In this document: one piece after another, positions 1 to 12,906 of the stretch | Numbering within the stretch: position 1 is the first letter of the stretch | Layout of the letters: every line of letters begins with the position of its first letter | From: Purshia tridentata | Lineage: Eukaryota; Streptophyta; Magnoliopsida; Rosales; Rosaceae | DNA length: 36,916 bases | NCBI GenBank assembly: GCA_003254885.1 | Contig: QANT01000210.1 | Span: forward strand, 1-36,916 | Direction: 5' to 3' | Translations under genes and position numbers: made by a program | Notes under the pieces: generated by a model | Database searches by the model: none | What the model was told of the DNA's origin: nothing | Seen by the model: the letters and a program-made list of their open reading frames with translations, nothing else

Positions 1-91
1 TTTCAGTTTTATTTTGCAATTTCAATACACAGTTTCAATTTTGTATTTTCATTTTGCAATTTTAGTTCATAATAATAAAAAAGAGAAGCTG

Positions 92-110
92 TGAGAGAGA
101 GAGAGAGAGA
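92..110. repeat. (GA)n microsatellite
   Basis: A run of alternating G and A of about 19 bases is read directly from the sequence. It is a simple sequence repeat with no further function visible. Confidence 0.9.
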
Positions 111-710
111 AATGAATTGTCGGCCACTAATTAAAGAATTAATCAAAGGGCACTCACGTAATCACATAGTTACCTTATTCTTAAATAAACTAACCTAATT
201 GTTACATTATATAAATAGATGTAGTACATATTAAATCAATAAAAACTATGTAGTGTAGAGTAATTATTCCTTATAAGTTTTATTAGAAACATGATTATAT
301 ATAATAAATTTTAAATGATGTAGTTTTATATATGAATAGAATAATAACACCAAAAAGAAATTAGTGGAGGATTCAAATATGACCAAAGTTCGAAAGTTAA
401 AATTTAAAATATAACCTTATACAGTTATACCCTTAAATGGTGAATTCTTTGTAAAAAATTTAAATAAAAAAAATTAAACAACCGACATTTTGTAACAAAA
501 ATTTGTGTGCCTAGCTATGTTTTCAAAATGATATATATATTTCATAATTTGGATATTAGGGTATAATGCTGGAAAGCTCAAAAACACTAAAATTTCCAAA
601 GGAGGTTTAAATACCGAGTTAATTAGGACCACATGATGGAGAAGTATTGATCATGTTCAGACAGCAATCTTATGAAGGACGGTCATTAATACATTATCAT
701 TTTACATGAT

Positions 711-743
711 ATACTTAATATATATATGGTATATATTAAGTAT
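711..743. repeat. Perfect 14-bp-arm AT hairpin
   Basis: The arm at 711-724 (ATACTTAATATATA) is the exact reverse complement of 730-743, with a 5-base spacer. It is AT-only, so it could be chance, a small MITE remnant or a cruciform-prone site. Confidence 0.6.
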
Positions 744-1584
744 GGTATTGAGGACCACCTTAATTAAATTGCCCACAAAATTGGCTATTGCCCGTGGCCT
801 CCCAACCATCACGAGAACCTCCCCCACCTGCTTTCTACATCTCCTTTAGCTTTCTTCTATCTAATTATTAATTTCTCTCTTTAATATATCAGCTAGCGCT
901 AAGATATGATACATATGCACCATGGTCCATGAACCATGTGTGGCACAAAAAGTTCAGATTTTTTATGTGATATGATCACATGCATCGACTTTGAATTTTC
1001 TGCCAAGTTTGAATATATATGGTATGCTTTTGCTGGCCATTCAATAGTTTAATTAATTCCTTCTTAATTTTACATGCATTAATTATCAACAACATCATTT
1101 GCCTCTAGTTTCAGATACATGCACGTTCATGAAGACCCCATATATGTAAACCCTTCCCCTCTTTCAGATTATAATTTTTATAAAATATTTATGATTTTAT
1201 TTTGTCAAACTATAAAAATTTTATATAATTAATAATTCAGATTAATAACATAAGATGTGTTGGCAATGTTAAGCAAAAATCTGCCTCACTTTAGTAAGTG
1301 CTTTTATCTTCTTCTTCACAATATTCATGACCCAAACTACCTTTTTCATGTGTGTGGGCTGCCACCTAATTAACTGTATGAGGACTGAGGAGAGAGAGAG
1401 GAAAAGTAAGATACAAAGCTAGGTCTAGCTGCATAGTCCTTGTCATTCAGGCTCCCAAGAAGCAAGGAGGTCCAATGGAGGAGACAGAGAGAGTCCTCAT
1501 AATTAAATTACATGTATGTACATTTTTAAACATATTAACAATGAATGAGTGGTGGGGTTTCTGCCTAAACCAAACCCAAACACG

Positions 1585-1599
1585 CACGTGGGTCACGTG
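1585..1599. promoter_or_regulatory. Paired G-boxes (CACGTG x2)
   Basis: Two CACGTG hexamers lie at 1585-1590 and 1594-1599, 9 bp from start to start. CACGTG is the core bound by plant bHLH and bZIP factors, including ABA-response factors. The pair sits about 1.6 kb upstream of the K+ channel start codon. Assignment to that gene is inference. Confidence 0.45.
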
Positions 1600-3100
1600 C
1601 CATTAGACTACACATATTGTCTTCTCACCTTCTGCAACGTTGGCTTCTAATAGAATACGTTGTTGATTACATTTACATCTCAAGATCTTTTTCATAATAA
1701 ATTTTATTAACCTTTCATTAATCAGATCATCATTAATTTGATGGTAAGGATTACTATTTAATTAATTAATTCGATGATAATTAGTGGTACTGGTATCACA
1801 CCACACCAGTACACCACTTGTATATTTGGAGCTAATTAAATTACAGGGGGATAATAATTATGGTTTTAAGACATTGCATAATATGATTATGATGATGTCT
1901 CTTCATTCTTCAACTTCTTGATGACAAAATGACTACCACACCAACATCCCATACGCGACATTAGACATCTGGGGCTCCAATTTTCTGCACTATAGGATTT
2001 CATGGAGCCAACAGATCTCTGCATCATTATATGATTATGCTTGTAGTTGGAGTAGGTTAGGTTCATTAATTTATAAATGGGACGTAATTAAAATCATCAT
2101 ATTCTAACTCAAAAATGTTATAAATTGCATTTGATCTTGACCATCCAATAAGACACTTGTCAATGTATAATCAACAGCATATATGCAGGCCACAAACATA
2201 GTAGAAGTCGGTGAAAACATTGAAGCGCTTGCTAGCTAAAGGTTGGGCCAACAACTACAAACGGGTCAAAAACAAATTGGAAAAGAGAGATAGAATTGGA
2301 ATGGATATATGGCGCCAATCGATTTCACACTTTTATGGCTCTGATTGAGTTCCACATACAAACAACCTCAGCATCAAGTCTGCTCTCTTAGCCTCTTCAC
2401 GAATTAGATGATGATGAAGGGAACTCAAAAAATAATAATGAATTAGATTTGTAGAGGGGTTTTGCCCAAGTGTCACCACCTCTTAAACAAGCTCCTATTG
2501 GTCCACGTGGAAATCCATGAATTGAACTTAATTCTGTCCCGGATCATCCAGGCTCTGGTCCCTTTTTCTCACATTTGGAAATGAAAACACACCAATATGC
2601 TTAAAACCCAAATGAAATGAAATATTAGTCTGTCCTTGCTGATGAGCAAACCCTGATGGCTATATATGATACGATGCACAAGTACTACTCCACATGTATA
2701 ATATCAATGATGGAGCTCCCATCACCCCCAACTTTTCTCAACAAGAACCACCAACACCACCACCACCATTACCATCTTTGTTCTCTCAGTACCCAACAAC
2801 TTATCTGCTGCTTCTGCATTACAGAAATTAAGCTGCATGTCTGCCACTTCCCCTGTTGCTATTTCTCATCTCTCAATTTGTTCTTTTCGTGCCTATTTTA
2901 CTTTCTTCATCTCTTGCCTTTCTTGTTCAAACAGGATGGAAAGTCTCCTTTCCCCTTTTTACTACTTCCTTTCCCATCCGTAACCACTCACTCACCACCT
3001 GCATAATCAAGCCTTCACAAAGCATATTCCATTGAACACACACACACATATATATATACATGTCACAAAACCATTTCACCAAAGCCATAGTGGCCTTGCA

Positions 3101-3107
3101 ATAAATA
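3101..3107 (+). promoter_or_regulatory. Putative TATA box of the KAT channel gene
   Basis: ATAAATA within a GCAATAAATACCCCC context lies 87 bp upstream of the ATG at 3188. That leaves room for a start site near 3130 and a 5' UTR of roughly 55 bases. A very similar CAATAAATACC box precedes the TPR-like gene at 29744. The call rests only on sequence and position. Confidence 0.5.
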
Positions 3108-3187
3108 CCCCCTTCTTAGAAGACTAACAACCCTTTACTGTAGTAGTAGTTTTGAAGAATTCAATTCATCAAACACAGAAGAAGAAG

Positions 3188-6100
3188 ATGTCACTTTCTG
3201 GCACAAAAAACTTCTTCAGGAGGTTCTGTATTGATGAATACCAAATAGATAGTGTTGCACATAGCAGCTTCTTCTCTAGTGATCTCCTGCCATCTCTTGG
3301 AGCCAGAATCAATCAGTCAACTAAACTCCGGAAATACATTATATCCCCATACAATCCTCGCTATAGGTGAAGATATATCATTGCCATAGTACTACTTCAC
3401 TACTATCTATAATAAGCTCCAATGTTATTTGTTTATAAAATGACTATATAGTAGTAGCTGCTTCTCATGCCCTATGGATACTCATTTTCAGGGCTTGGGA
3501 GATGTTACTCGTTCTTCTAGTCATTTACTCTGCCTGGATTTGCCCCTTCGAGTTTGCATTCCTGCCTTACAAGCAAGACGCCCTTTTCATCATCGACAAC
3601 ATTGTCAATGGATTCTTTGCCATTGACATCATCCTCACTTTCTTTGTTGCATACCTCGACAGCCAGTCTTACCTTCTTGTTGACAATCCAAAGAAAATTG
3701 CAGTGAGGTACATAAGCCTTGCACCCTGATCGACAACAACAACAGCCAACAGAAATATTTGTTTTTAGAAGAAATTAATAACCCATTTTTCTTTCATACA
3801 AAAATTGCAACATGTACAGGTACATATCAACCTGGTTTATATTGGATGTGTGTTCCACTGCACCATTCCAGCCAATCAGCCTCCTGTTTACAAACCATGG
3901 CAGCGAACTTGGGTTTAAACTACTCAACATGCTCAGGCTCTGGCGCCTCAGACGAGTCAGCTCCCTGTTTGCAAGGTCCATATATAATCATCATATTCAT
4001 ATTCAATCCTCATTCTATTGCTTTGGTTTTCTTCAACTTTTCCAGTTGTTATGGTGCTTACCCAGTTTGCTTATCTTCAGGCTTGAGAAAGACATTCGAT
4101 TCAATTACTTCTGGACTCGGTCCGCAAAGCTCATTTCTGTAAGCCCCTAAAACCCCATTACCAGCATCTTCTTTTCCTTTCATACTTATTATCATATACC
4201 TTGTAATTTTCTCTGTTCACCATTTTGTGGCATGTGGATTTCAGGTAACCCTTTTTGCAGTACACTGTGCTGGATGCTTTAACTATCTGATTGCAGACAG
4301 ATATCCTGATCCAAAACGAACCTGGATTGGTGCAGTGAACCCAAATTTCAAAGAGGACAGTCTTTGGAACAGATATGTGACTGCAATATACTGGTCCATC
4401 ACAACACTAACAACCACTGGCTATGGGGACTTGCATGCTGAGAACCCTAGGGAGATGCTGTTTGATATTTTTTACATGCTCTTCAACTTGGGATTGACAT
4501 CTTACCTCATCGGAAACATGACAAACCTTGTGGTTCATTGGACCAGCCGAACCAGAAACTTTGTAAGTACTAGTCCCTCCTCCTCCTACAGCTCTTTTAG
4601 TACTGCTCAAACCAATGAACCAGCTAAAGAGAGTTTTGTAAATGGACCAAAATAAAACCCCAGTCGCCATCAATATAAACTTTCTTTTTCTGGTCAAGGC
4701 CATCAATATATGCTGCCTGCAGCAAAAAGACTTGGGAAAGTTTCCTTTGTATGTTTCTCTCTGGTCTACCCCACATTTTGATTGTGTTCCTTCAAGTCCA
4801 AATTCCAAACCCAACTCAAAAATATTAATTATATGATCCCCAATACCCATGGGACATACCACAACCAATCCAGAATACAGCTCTACTTTCATATTCAATA
4901 CCTTATATTTAATTATTTCTTTCCCCCCAATAGTGCTAATGCATAGAAACTTGCTTTTGGTGTTGATAGAGGGACACAGTGAGAGCTGCTTCAGAATTTG
5001 CAGCAAGAAATGACTTGCCCCAAAGGATACAGGATCAAATGCTGTCACATATCTGCCTCAAGTTCAAGACAGAAGGACTGAAGCAGCAAGAGACCTTAAA
5101 TGGTCTTCCAAAAGCCATTCGTTCAAGCATTGCACAACATCTCTTCTTCCCCATTGTTCAAAACATCTATCTCTTCCAAGGAGTTTCTCATGACTTCCTT
5201 TTTCAATTGGTAAAAGCATCTTCTTCATCATCATCATGGTTTATTGTTAGACTTCTCTACATATTATTGCATGTATACATTATCACCTAAATTTCTCCCA
5301 AGATGCCAAAACCATCTGTTCTCTTATTAAGGTGTCAGAAATTGATGCCGAGTATTTGCCACCCAAGGAAGATGTAATTCTGCAAAATGAGGCTCCAACG
5401 GATCTTTATATACTGGTCTCTGGAGCAGTGGTGAGCCAGCTAAATTCTCATCTCTTACATTAATATTCCTTTTATATATATATATTTATATATTCTGCCA
5501 TAAACTTATATTGAAAAAATTCATGGTTGCAGGATTTGATATCCAATATTGATGGGCATGAACAGGTAATTCATATTTACATTTCATTAGTTTGTTAGAT
5601 TGAAGTATTGATACAAGAAAATATAATATCTGACTTCATATGCTCCAAACAGGTTATAGGAAAGGCAATTTCAGGAGACACTTTGGGAGAAATTGGAGTG
5701 TTATGTTACAGGCCACAGCCTTTCACAGTTCGAACCACCGAACTTTGTCAAATCTTACGACTCCGTAGAACTTCACTGTTGACCACTATACAAGCAAATA
5801 AGGAAGCTGAGCAAATTATCATGAACAACATTTTTCTGGTACCGAAACTATTCAAAATCTACATGCAATCATGCACATCATTCTTCTCTTCCAAAAACTG
5901 ATCATCTGTATTGCACTTTACAGAAACTGAAAGGGGAAGAAGGCTTAGGCTTTGAGTGTCCACACACAGATCCAGGGTTAGTCCACATCAATTTGACTGG
6001 AACAGGACCAACAGGAGGACGTTATTCTCGCACAGGATGCGTAGATAGTTCACATGAAGATCCATCAATGCAGGAAGCAAGGAACAATTTCTGTACAGAT

Positions 6101-7006
6101 TTAGAGGCTATAGAGAAGAGCGAAATAAGAGCTGATATTTCAACTACTTGTGCAATGGATGCTGGCGTAATGGCTGACAATGGCCAAATGGCTCTTCATG
6201 CTGCTGTTCGCAAGGGCCATCTGGAATTGGTCAAAATTTTGCTTGAAGGAGGATCAGATGTAAACAAACCGGACGCTAGAGGATGGACGCCAAAGGCTCT
6301 GGCACAACAGCAAGGAAACAAGAGTATATATGACCTCTTACTAAGTTATGAAAATAGAAGAAAAGTAGATGAACATAGAATAGAGTTTATTGAGCCAGAA
6401 ACATCTGAAAGCACCAGAAATTGTACAGGAAATTGCACAAGACATGAGGGCTCCCAACCTTTACAGTCCCACTTGAGAAAGGTACCCATGAAGTCCTACT
6501 TGAGCACTTCTAGCCCTGCAAGTGATAGAGAAGGGATGACATCAATCCATAAGAGAGTAACCATCCACATGAATTTTCAAACTGGAAATGTTTCAGAGAA
6601 GCAGCTTGCAAAGTTAATAATTCTACCTGATTCCATAGAAGAGCTGCTCAGAGTTGCCAGTAAGCTTTCTTTCTTCACCTTAAAAAAAAATAAAAAATCA
6701 ATTTTGGATAAACCTGAGAATTGAAATTATGAATTATAAGTTTATTACGGAAGAGATTCAACAAAGAAAAGCCAAAATTGAATGGAAAAAGCAAACCTTG
6801 AATAAGATCAGCACACAATTTTATAAAAGCTTAATTTTGTCATCACCCATTGTGACATTGCAGGTGAGAAGTTCAGAGGCTGCAAACCTACAAAAGTCAT
6901 TAATGCAGAGAATGCAGAGATAGATGACATAAGCGTTGTTCGAGATGGTGATCATCTGTTTCTTCTTCATAGTGACAGTGACAGTGTCAATTCTGATGTG
7001 ACATAA
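3188..7006 (+). CDS. KAT1: KAT1/KAT2-type inward-rectifying K+ channel (Shaker family)
   Basis: A voltage-gated K+ uptake channel of the plasma membrane. KAT-type channels carry K+ into guard cells during stomatal opening. Exons: 3188-3366, 3492-3707, 3820-3975, 4081-4138, 4245-4562, 4970-5209, 5332-5430, 5533-5565 (33-base microexon), 5653-5838, 5924-6659, 6864-7006. They sum to 2364 bases and 787 aa with all splice sites GT-AG. I chose the ATG at 3188 because the protein then starts [10 protein letters not shown], like the family. The S4 segment near residues 165-180 has Arg171, 174, 176 and 177. The selectivity filter GYGD falls at 262-265, as in Arabidopsis KAT1. A cyclic-nucleotide-binding-like domain (about 380-500) follows, and a KHA domain (about 706-787) closes the protein. 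Odd point: two ankyrin-like repeats at about 582-635 ([20 protein letters not shown]), which Arabidopsis KAT1 lacks, make it about 110 aa longer than that protein. KAT1 versus KAT2 orthology is not resolved. Confidence 0.95.
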
Positions 7007-7550
7007 TGTTAAAATACAACTATGTAGATGTGAAGATAGCTTGTAACTCTTAGGCAATGCATAATAAACAGAAATTTTGATGTGACTACACCAGTTGAAC
7101 ATTTGTCCTCCAGAGCCAGTAATACTACTGGAAAAGTGAAAAAGTAAATTACAAAATGTAGCACTTAATTCTTTCGATGGGTAAAACCCCATCACGTAAT
7201 TAATCAAAATTGTAAAATAGGAAGAATACATATTATAATCTTGTCATTATCTGGTGCACCACAAGTATAGGGACGTCTAGGAAAATTCCCCTTCCTCTAG
7301 GCTTTTGATAGTGATGTTGAAGAAAGCATATTAAATCACCGCTGAATTGCACAAGAAAAGAAAAAAATTAATCCACCTCTAAAACTCCAACCAGGGTATT
7401 TACTGTTTTCTGGAATCAGACAAACTCTATAACTGTGTATGAAAAACCAACAAGTCTGCAAAAGAGCATTCAGGTTTACGCCTGGCACCATATAATTTGT
7501 CCATACATGCTTTCCTTCTTTTAAATAGATGCTTTGGATGCAACAAAGTG
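7007..7550. other. Convergent intergenic spacer
   Basis: This 544-base gap separates the 3' ends of the + strand channel gene and the - strand mannosidase gene. It should hold both 3' UTRs. No additional gene or repeat is seen. Confidence 0.6.
7063..7068 (+). terminator. AATAAA poly(A) signal candidate of the KAT gene
   Basis: AATAAA lies 57 bases past the TAA stop of the K+ channel. This is a suitable near-upstream poly(A) element, but plant signals are loose and the true cleavage site is not visible. Confidence 0.4.
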
Positions 7551-10500
7551 TTATACCATCTTGGAAGTGCCTTCAATTGGAATAGGATGAGCTTCGGTGT
7601 TAAAAACAAATTTATCCAACGGAATAACAGAACTATCTCCAAACAGCAAATACAAATATTTCAGTGTCTCGCCCAAAAAGAACGTCTCCATCTTGTCTCT
7701 TTTGTGAGGACGAACTGAAGTTACATCATCCAAAGAACTGTATCCACCAGTATCAATCCTTGTGTATTTCTCGAATGCTTCAAAAATTTGCCAACCCCAT
7801 TCACGGTATCTGCAATGTACAAGTACATAAGTGAAAGAGCTTCAAGAGAGGATATAAATTATCCTGTGTGTAATGTATGGGGGAATACATTGATGAGCAC
7901 ATAAGAAAGAAAGCAAAAGCATACTTCGGATCTTCTGTGATACGGTACAAGACAAACAATGATTCAACAGTTTCAGGACGCAAGAGATTATGACAATCAG
8001 CGCGTTTGATGATTATGTCATTAACATATTCTGAACTCTTGTTACCACCATCAAGACCTCCTTCAGAATATTCCTGCTTCAGTGAGGGATGTTGTCAAGT
8101 CCCCTTAAACATTGAGAATTGAAAATTCAAAAAGCTGAAAATAAAAACTAATAATCTACTTTTGATGCACATATATATTAGCTGGATCTTTTCCCAAACA
8201 ATACAGCTCACGCAAATCCAAAACTAACCTCTGTATGAAAGTAAGCAATTTCTGGAGCAAGACCAGTAGAGGTCACTGAATACATCTCAAAGCATGTTTT
8301 AGCCAGATCTTCTGCAAGTTTCAAATTCTCCAGGTCTTCAAATTTAAGCAAGTTATTTCTCATTGCTTTTTCCTTGGTAAGACCTTTTGTGGCACCAAGT
8401 GCAAGAGTACCAGGCAAGAAACATACCTGCAGAAGAGAGTACAAAATCTCAATATGAACCATTTGCAAAATGTCTGCAATTCCACCAATGGCAGAAATTG
8501 TGTTCATGGAACTTGTTATCACATGATACAAAGAGGTTTCTTGGATGTTTAAATTAAATTAGTTTGAAATTTCATTCAGCGTGATGAGAACAGAATTCAC
8601 CATGAAGGAAACCTTAACATGCATTGAAAAAGATTATTCTTTTTTTATGTGAATGTGTTGAAAAGGAATTTAAAAAGATGCATGATATATATACATAACA
8701 AAAATTTTACTGGCAGAATGTTTCCTGACAATAATGGGTAATAAATCCACTCATCGCTTCTTGTTCCTAATGTCCCAACATGAATCCTTAAACACAGAAT
8801 ACAAGCCAGTTCATAAAGCCAGACTTCAAAACTCTGATTAAGCATATTTGATGCCACTTCCACTACACCAACCCATATGGAGCTACATGATGTCCAACAA
8901 GTCAACCTTTTCCTTCTCCAACTTTAAGAAACTTATAGAAAGCCATAGTGAAGACTAGTAACTTATAAGCTATCTAAATGCCAAAGAGTTGGAAGAGTAT
9001 CACATACCAGGTGATCCATTTTTGGACTAAAAGAACCCTCAGATCCATAAGGCAATTCCCCTACAAAAACCAATCCACTTGGGATCGTTTTCCGAACAAG
9101 AAGGTGCCTAACACCCTTCATTGCTTCCTCATACATATCATGCAGATATGTCAAATTACTTTTCCGATTTGTTCCTTGCTGAAGCCAAACTTTGAGTAGG
9201 TACTCATAGTAGCTGTCACCACGTGATCCCAGTCTTATATTTTCTCCAACAAATTCACCAGTGGTAGGGCTGCATATAGTATACAGGCAACATCAATAAC
9301 TAAATAAATAATAAACCCAGAAAAAAATTGGGAACACACATGTGCCACAGGGGTCCTTTTCATATTCTCAACAATGCATTTTTATTTTATTTTTATAAGA
9401 TCCAACTGCATTTATGTTTCTTCCAACCCACAAATGATACTGGCAAATAATGTATAATCAAATAATCACCATTCCAGGTAAAATATGAATTATTTTCTGT
9501 AGCCTTTATGACAGATAACGAAGTTCCTCACCACAAGAAAAATTTCAACATGACGCTAGATTTGTAAGCAAGAATTAAGAAGTTCAAAAGAACAATGGTG
9601 TGAGTATTAATATAAACTATTAGAGGTAAGGCCTACACCTTATAAAGATAGGAACCAGTCCTTCCACTTTTGGCAGAGTGCTCATATGTTCCAAGACCTT
9701 CATAGCTGCCAAACTGTACTTTGGATCACCAGAAACTGAACTGAGATAATTGAACTCAAGCTGTAAAGTGGAGACTTCTGAAGTACTACTAAGACCGTCA
9801 GGAGCTGGATGCGCTGAAGGATCGCGAAGAACAACATCACCAAAGGGAATAGCAGTTGGACTGGAAGTAAAACCAGATAGCAGGCGATCAGTCAAGTTCC
9901 TAGCAGTTTCCAGATAAACAACTGGTTTAGGCCCTTTATATGGAGCGTTTGTCCCTTCTTTCACAGAACTCAGATGATATGCACTTAAAAGACCACCCAC
10001 AACCCGTATAGTGGTTTCAAATAGATTAACTTGGCCTTTCTGACTAATCCTATCTGAAAGGTGTGTTTCGATCCATAAGCCTGCATCAGAAACAACTTCT
10101 TCAACACCCATTATCATGGCAGTGTCAAGGGCATCCACAACAGTTGCACCCAGACCACCTAACCCATCAACTCCCTGCCTGCTCAAGGGCAGCAGCTCAT
10201 CATAACCCATTGCGTACTTTTTATATCCAGACCATGCATGAATAAAAGCCTTCTTGACATCTTGTTGCCTAGCTATCCATTTTGGGTCACCACCAAGATT
10301 ACCAGTACTAACTTTTTCATTAGGCGGTAATCGAGGAGGAAGCCTTGGTGCTCTTCTAAAAATATTTCCAAATCTAATGCCTCCACCAGTCACAATGTGC
10401 TCATCATATGTGCCATTCTTACTACCTTTCACTAGTCCATCAGAAACCAAATTGGTGGGACTTGCATGTGTCAGCATAAGATATGCTACACCGAATATCA

Positions 10501-11015
10501 TTAGTAACAGTAGAAACTTTCCTGTACTACAACTCATACACTGATGCTTTATGTTACTAGTGACTAAGGTCCGAGTTATCACCTGGGAAACAAGATATAA
10601 AAACTCAAATCTTTCACATAAGATAAGGTGACTAGTCAAAATACTAGAGAAAGCTATATCCATGTGCAATGAATGCCAAAGTGCATGTCAAAGCTATACA
10701 AAAATCAGCATCCTTAGTAACCTAATCAAAAACGGACTCTTAACTCTTCTAATTCACATTATCCGTGTATTTATACGAGAATTATTCCAAAATGCAAGAA
10801 AATTGAAATTCAGCTATATGACCAAACAAGAAACTGAATCAAATTTGCAGAATTGAGCGCAATCCTAACAATGAATCGAACTGAGTGGAGCTAAAAGTGC
10901 GGAAATGGCAGAGATCAAAGTAATGGAAGAAGACCTTGAAGAAGGAGCGGGGGCGGAACTTGGCGTTGTCGTAGTGGATGTCCTTGTTGGAGTAGGGTAG
11001 AGACTTGGACGACAT
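7551..11015 (-). CDS. MNS3: ER-type alpha-1,2-mannosidase I, GH47 (MNS3)
   Basis: Removes one alpha-1,2-mannose from Man9 N-glycans to give Man8 in the early secretory pathway. Exons in order of transcription: 11015-10935, 10582-9639, 9269-9008, 8426-8229, 8073-7925, 7809-7551. They total 1893 bases, 630 aa, close to Arabidopsis MNS3. The start at 11015 gives [20 protein letters not shown], matching the family; an in-frame ATG at 11036 would add seven residues. A type II signal anchor lies at about residues 49-64 after a basic, Ser/Thr-rich cytosolic tail. GH47 blocks are in order: [65 protein letters not shown] and, near the C-terminus, FNTEAHP, which binds the Ca2+. All acidic motif residues I can check are present, so I expect an active enzyme. 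It is convergent with the K+ channel gene. The exon 2/3 junction (Ile-Ser-Pro) is the least certain splice. Confidence 0.93.
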
Positions 11016-11095
11016 GCTCGATCCAATCCAATCCAATCGTCGCAGCTCAGCTCCGCCGCCTCTACTGCAGGCTCAGATTGCAGAGTTTCCGAATT

Positions 11096-11121
11096 GGATC
11101 GGAATCGGAATCGGAATCGGA
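11096..11121. repeat. (GGAATC)n short tandem repeat in MNS3 5' leader
   Basis: About four units of a hexamer (GGAATC, the first one imperfect) are read directly. They lie 80-105 bases upstream of the mannosidase ATG, probably in its 5' UTR. Confidence 0.8.
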
Positions 11122-12640
11122 GAGAAAGAGATTTGGGGAGAAAGTGAGGGAAAATGTTGATTGAAAATTGGTTTGGTGTGATTTGGGCGCGGAATTGGAA
11201 TAGCGGGAATGGTGCAGAGCAAGCACGCAGGCGACGATGTGCGAGTGATGATCGCTATGTGTGTTAAATAGTTGGGTAAGGCCCTGTGGCTTGATTTTTA
11301 AGCAATGGACATGGACGTAGAATAGACCGTAGTCTTGTTCATTCCTTGAGGTCTTCTTTGGTTTTTTTCGTTGTTATGTGTTTTGAGAGATGCAGAAGAG
11401 GAGAGAGACTTTGACGATTCCACTTGAAACACACCAAGGAAGAGGCCGCGATGCTTGTAAAAGTAGTTGGTCGGAGCTACTCACTTATTTGACAATTTGA
11501 TTCAACCAAAAACTAAATTTAATTAAATTCTTATCAACACTATCCAATTATTCAATAAGTAACGCGAGAGATACAATATTATCATTGTAAATAAAGAGAC
11601 TCATCAATATATATAAATACGTCTAATATTTATTACAGATAGGTGAGACACAAAATAATATCAAATCTAATTTCTTATCGTTAATGTTATTCAATTAGTC
11701 ATACAACACTTGAGTCACAACTACTTCAGCAGCAGCAGCAGCAAAAATTTGTCATACAACTTCGTATGTTTTTGTTATATTAGAAAATATCAAAACCTTA
11801 ACATATCCTTTGACACAAAAAATTAGTTTCATCTTAACTTTAACTTAATTGTGGTGTTGATTAGGAGTGGACACGAGTCGTTTTGATTTGCTTTTGCGCC
11901 CAAAAATTGACCAAACCATGCACCCGGTTTGGTGGATTTTCATATCAATTAAAGTGAAAAAATCAGAAAAATCAAACCAATCTTGGCAAAAAAAAAGTCA
12001 GTTTGATCAGTTTGGGCTTGACCCAATATGTAGATTAGGCCCAGAGTGAAATTTAAGGCTCAATAACAAATTTTATTTAGATTTACCACCCTATTATGCA
12101 CACGTCAAAGCGGATTAATTGAATTTTTTTTTGGCACATGAATTCTCTCATTTAAACTTATTTATCATTATTTTAAAATTATTTATCTATATGGTTATAG
12201 GTGCAATGTTCAAAATACCAAAAATGAATTCTCTTAATTGGTATGCACATGAGCGCTTACCAGGGACTAATTAAGTAATTATATTAAAACTTAGCTATTA
12301 TTGACCCAAACAAATATAATCATGTAATGAGTGAGAATACCTTCCTACATGTCAACAACAAAGTGAAAAGGAAGAAGTAAACGTGAATTTACTTTATTAT
12401 CCTCATTAATTACATCGTATGATATTGAATTATTGATAGCTAGGTTTTAAAAGAGCTTTAGGATCAGTTATTAATCTTTTTTCTTTTTAATTCAAGGAAG
12501 GAGCGGGAGAATGAGAGATGAATATTTCTAGTGCATTATAGATATTTTAATTTTCAGCCAAAAGGGTAATTAATTGGGGTGTATCATGTATGGTAATTTA
12601 ATCATATCTCAAATAAATAAAAATATAAGCCTAAATAAAA

Positions 12641-12691
12641 GGTTGAGGTCTTAACCAAAAAAAAAAAAAAAAANAGAAAAAGGTTGAGGTC
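12641..12691. repeat. Poly(A) tract with an ambiguous base, flanked by a direct repeat
   Basis: A run of about 17 A ends in an N at 12674. The word AGGTTGAGGTC occurs on both sides, at 12640-12650 and 12681-12691. This looks like a short duplication around a homopolymer whose length the assembly did not resolve. Confidence 0.7.
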
Positions 12692-12906
12692 CTTTCCATG
12701 ATAGTCTATAATAAAAAGGTACGGAATCCAGATTTTAGGGCCTACGCACTCAAAACACAGGTGTTATACTGCTAGTCTTGCCTTTCTTGGAATTAACTCA
12801 ATCGATCCCTCCCTCTCAGATTCAATTCCAATTTTATTTGTTTCTCATCCAAAAACAAAAGTAACAAATCAACCACAACCCATCTTCTCAAAACTTAATT
12901 TCTCTC

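Larger units (their letters stand above)
1..3100. other. AT-rich upstream/intergenic region
   Basis: No coding exon that I can recognise lies here. The stretch is AT-rich and carries a (GA)n microsatellite at 92-110, a perfect 14-bp-arm hairpin at 711-743, and two CACGTG G-boxes at 1585-1590 and 1594-1599. An open frame at 2656-3006 is low-complexity (His, Ser and Leu runs) and ends just before the core promoter of the K+ channel, so I treat it as promoter DNA. The region probably holds the distal promoter of the channel gene. Confidence 0.6.
11016..12906. other. Intergenic region with MNS3 promoter and decayed repeat sequence
   Basis: The proximal 100-400 bases are G/A-rich on the + strand and should be the 5' UTR and promoter of the - strand mannosidase. 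Around 11867-12050 the text alternates CCAAA- and GGTTTGG-type words, which resembles decayed non-autonomous repeats common in plants, but I cannot name a family. The single ambiguous base of the window (12674) lies here. No gene is recognised. Confidence 0.5.

Noticed and set aside
2656-3006. 116-codon frame upstream of the K+ channel
   Set aside because: Low-complexity translation (His and Cys/Phe-rich) from CA/CT-rich promoter DNA, with no family resemblance and immediately before the TATA-like box.
4407-5048. 213-codon open frame on the - strand
   Set aside because: It lies antisense to exons 5 and 6 of the K+ channel and the intron between; the translation shows no domain and the + strand exons match the channel closely.
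11867-12049. 60-codon frame in the region between MNS3 and the IDL gene
   Set aside because: The DNA resembles decayed non-coding repeat rather than a gene; the translation is Lys/Ser/Gln-biased with no domain.
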